From an uncultured Aquabacterium sp. (lineage in GTDB: Bacteria > Pseudomonadota > Gammaproteobacteria > Burkholderiales > Burkholderiaceae_C): 7,087 nt of DNA. Below the pieces are notes generated by a model. It saw only the letters and a program-made list of their open reading frames with translations, ran no database searches and had not been told where the DNA came from. Positions 6,307-7,087 of this stretch are shown here, piece after piece (the first letter of the stretch is position 1; every line of letters begins with the position of its first letter). The translations under genes and the position numbers were made by a program. The DNA lies in contig CALAKR010000059.1 of assembly GCA_937923225.1 (NCBI GenBank), forward strand, positions 1-7,087. Direction: 5' to 3'.

Positions 6307-6915
6307 TCAGCCGCCATTGGCTGGCGGCAAGGTTACCAGCTTGTTCACATCGAAGCCCTGCGTCTGCAGGCGTGCCTTGATCGACTGCAGGTCCTGGACG
6401 GGCAGCGTGGGCGTGCGCGCCAGGATCCACAGGTACTCGCGCGTGGGCTCGCTGACCACGCTGTAGCGGTAGTCATCCGCCAGCTGGATAACCCAATAAG
6501 GCGCCCACACACCCGGGAACCACGAGATGATGGCCGGCGCGAAGCGCACTTCCAGCCGTGCGGTGCTGACCGGCTCGGCCAGCGGGATGCCGAAGAAGCG
6601 CTTTTGCTGCAGGCGGGCACGGCCGACAGCCTCATCAGTTTTGCCTTCGGCGGTGCCGCAGCGGTTGATCACTTCGATCTGACCATAGGCCAGCAGCTTG
6701 TAGTCGGCCGTGACATCGCGGGTGCACTGTTTCTGAAAGGTGTTGGGGAAGTAGGCGATCTGGTACCAGCGGCCCATGTAGCGGTTGACGTCGACGGAGG
6801 GGACCGTCTCAAGAGGGGCCGGCGTGGCGGCGAAGCTCTGTCCGGCGGTGAGCAGGGCCAGGGCGGCCAACAGCGAGACATGCCAGGGAGAAGACAGACG
6901 GGCGCCAGTGCTCAT
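6307..6915 (-). CDS. Blc-type bacterial lipocalin family protein, exported
   Basis: A 202-residue lipocalin of the Blc/apolipoprotein D-like group, eight-stranded barrels that bind small hydrophobic ligands such as fatty acids or lysophospholipids in the envelope. The GxW signature is NRYMGRWYQIAYFPNTFQ (44-61), with GRW at 48-50. Further family blocks are DVTADYKLLAYGQIEVINRC (67-86), YWVIQLADDYRYSVVSEP (140-157) and YLWILARTPTL (161-171), then the C-terminal helix ending GFDVNKLV (187-194). Cys64 and Cys86 are the only mature cysteines and may form a disulfide. The signal peptide (about 1-29, AALALLTAGQSFA) has no lipobox cysteine, so unlike E. coli Blc this one should be soluble in the periplasm rather than an outer-membrane lipoprotein. 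The reading frame is open up to 7077, but the start at 6915 is preferred: it has a strong Shine-Dalgarno and begins a normal signal peptide. It is first in a likely operon with the Cys-rich gene. Confidence 0.93.
   Translation of the reverse strand: MSTGARLSSPWHVSLLAALALLTAGQSFAATPAPLETVPSVDVNRYMGRWYQIAYFPNTFQKQCTRDVTADYKLLAYGQIEVINRCGTAEGKTDEAVGRARLQQKRFFGIPLAEPVSTARLEVRFAPAIISWFPGVWAPYWVIQLADDYRYSVVSEPTREYLWILARTPTLPVQDLQSIKARLQTQGFDVNKLVTLPPANGG
6310..6328 (-). repeat. Hairpin at the lipocalin 3' end, before the Cys-rich gene
   Basis: GCCGCCA (6310-6316) and TGGCGGC (6322-6328) are a perfect 7-bp inverted repeat with a 5-nt loop. The repeat spans the last six codons of the lipocalin gene and stops at its TGA. 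On the minus strand no T-tract follows, so full termination is unlikely. In mRNA it would sit about 20 nt before the next start codon and might stabilise the lipocalin message or lower expression of the second gene. Confidence 0.45.
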
Positions 6916-6920
6916 GGGAA

Positions 6921-6926
6921 CTCCTT
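6921..6926 (-). promoter_or_regulatory. Ribosome binding site fixing the lipocalin start
   Basis: AAGGAG on the minus strand, within AAAAGGAGTTCCC, lies 5 nt before the ATG at 6915. It decides against the upstream in-frame ATG codons, whose 54-residue extension would bury the signal peptide. No convincing -35/-10 pair was found for this gene in the 127 bp up to the divergent start at 7043; the best -10-like match is TACAAC without a partner. Confidence 0.85.
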
Positions 6927-7042
6927 TTCTGATCAAGGTTGGACTGACGCCGTTGTAGCAGAGGAGGCGATGACCGGACATGTGTGCTTGCAGTGACCCT
7001 GCCATCGCCCGGCCTAAGCACTCTGGCCGATAGTGGAGCCCG

Positions 7043-7087
7043 ATGCCGAGCACACCCGTTCCCACCGACACCCTCAAGCGTTACCTG
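7043..7087 (+). CDS. Start of a divergent plus-strand gene (first 15 codons; cut by right edge)
   Basis: ATG at 7043 opens an uninterrupted frame to the window end, reading MPSTPVPTDTLKRYL. GGAG (7035-7038) lies 4 nt upstream, and a -10-like GATAGT (7029-7034) directly precedes it. The DTLKRYL end recalls the N-terminus of the redox chaperone Hsp33 (HslO; E. coli begins MPQHDQLHRYLF), but an XerC/D-type recombinase N-terminus could also read this way. Fifteen residues are too few to decide, and the product is left unnamed. Confidence 0.45.
   Translation, partial: MPSTPVPTDTLKRYL

Noticed and set aside
6916..7077. 54-residue N-terminal extension of the lipocalin
   Set aside because: The strong ribosome binding site and normal signal peptide place the start at 6915; the extension would also overlap the divergent gene start at 7043.

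Overview
The window is high-GC, densely coded DNA that reads as a Burkholderiales (betaproteobacterial) chromosome. The left part is the conserved chromosomal block yidD-yidC-mnmE, and the YidC and MnmE sequences are of betaproteobacterial style. A PEP-CTERM protein points to an exosortase-carrying, environmental member of the Comamonadaceae/Sphaerotilaceae/Aquabacterium area. This placement is inference from protein style, not from a search.

Layout, left to right. The 3' end of yidD (+, cut by the left edge) overlaps the start of yidC (+) by an ATGA. yidC ends at a clean intrinsic terminator (1960-1984). A PEP-CTERM-anchored secreted protein (-, 2052-2729) and a di-iron fatty acid hydroxylase/sterol desaturase family membrane protein (+, 2960-3937) then follow, divergently arranged around a 230-bp spacer. 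That spacer holds three inverted repeats and a plausible promoter with a 24-bp palindrome over the expected transcription start. mnmE (+, 4077-5528) comes next and appears to have its own promoter (3991-4020). Two exported proteins follow on the minus strand: a Blc-type lipocalin (6307-6915) and, 18 bp downstream of it, a ten-cysteine secreted protein of unknown function (5551-6288). The last 45 bases look like the first 15 codons of a plus-strand gene divergent from the lipocalin.

How the genes relate. YidD and YidC are membrane-protein biogenesis factors, probably translated in a coupled way. MnmE is the GTPase half of the tRNA wobble-uridine modification enzyme and is classically adjacent to yidC. 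Here that adjacency is broken by about 2.1 kb carrying the PEP-CTERM gene and the hydroxylase, with a terminator before and a likely new promoter after. The lipocalin and Cys-rich protein form a probable two-gene operon of envelope proteins.

No RNA gene, insertion sequence, CRISPR array, integrase or att-like repeat was seen. Most of the window is housekeeping or familiar-family sequence. The best leads are the palindromic operator candidate upstream of the hydroxylase, the interruption of yidC-mnmE, and the uncharacterised Cys-rich partner of the lipocalin.
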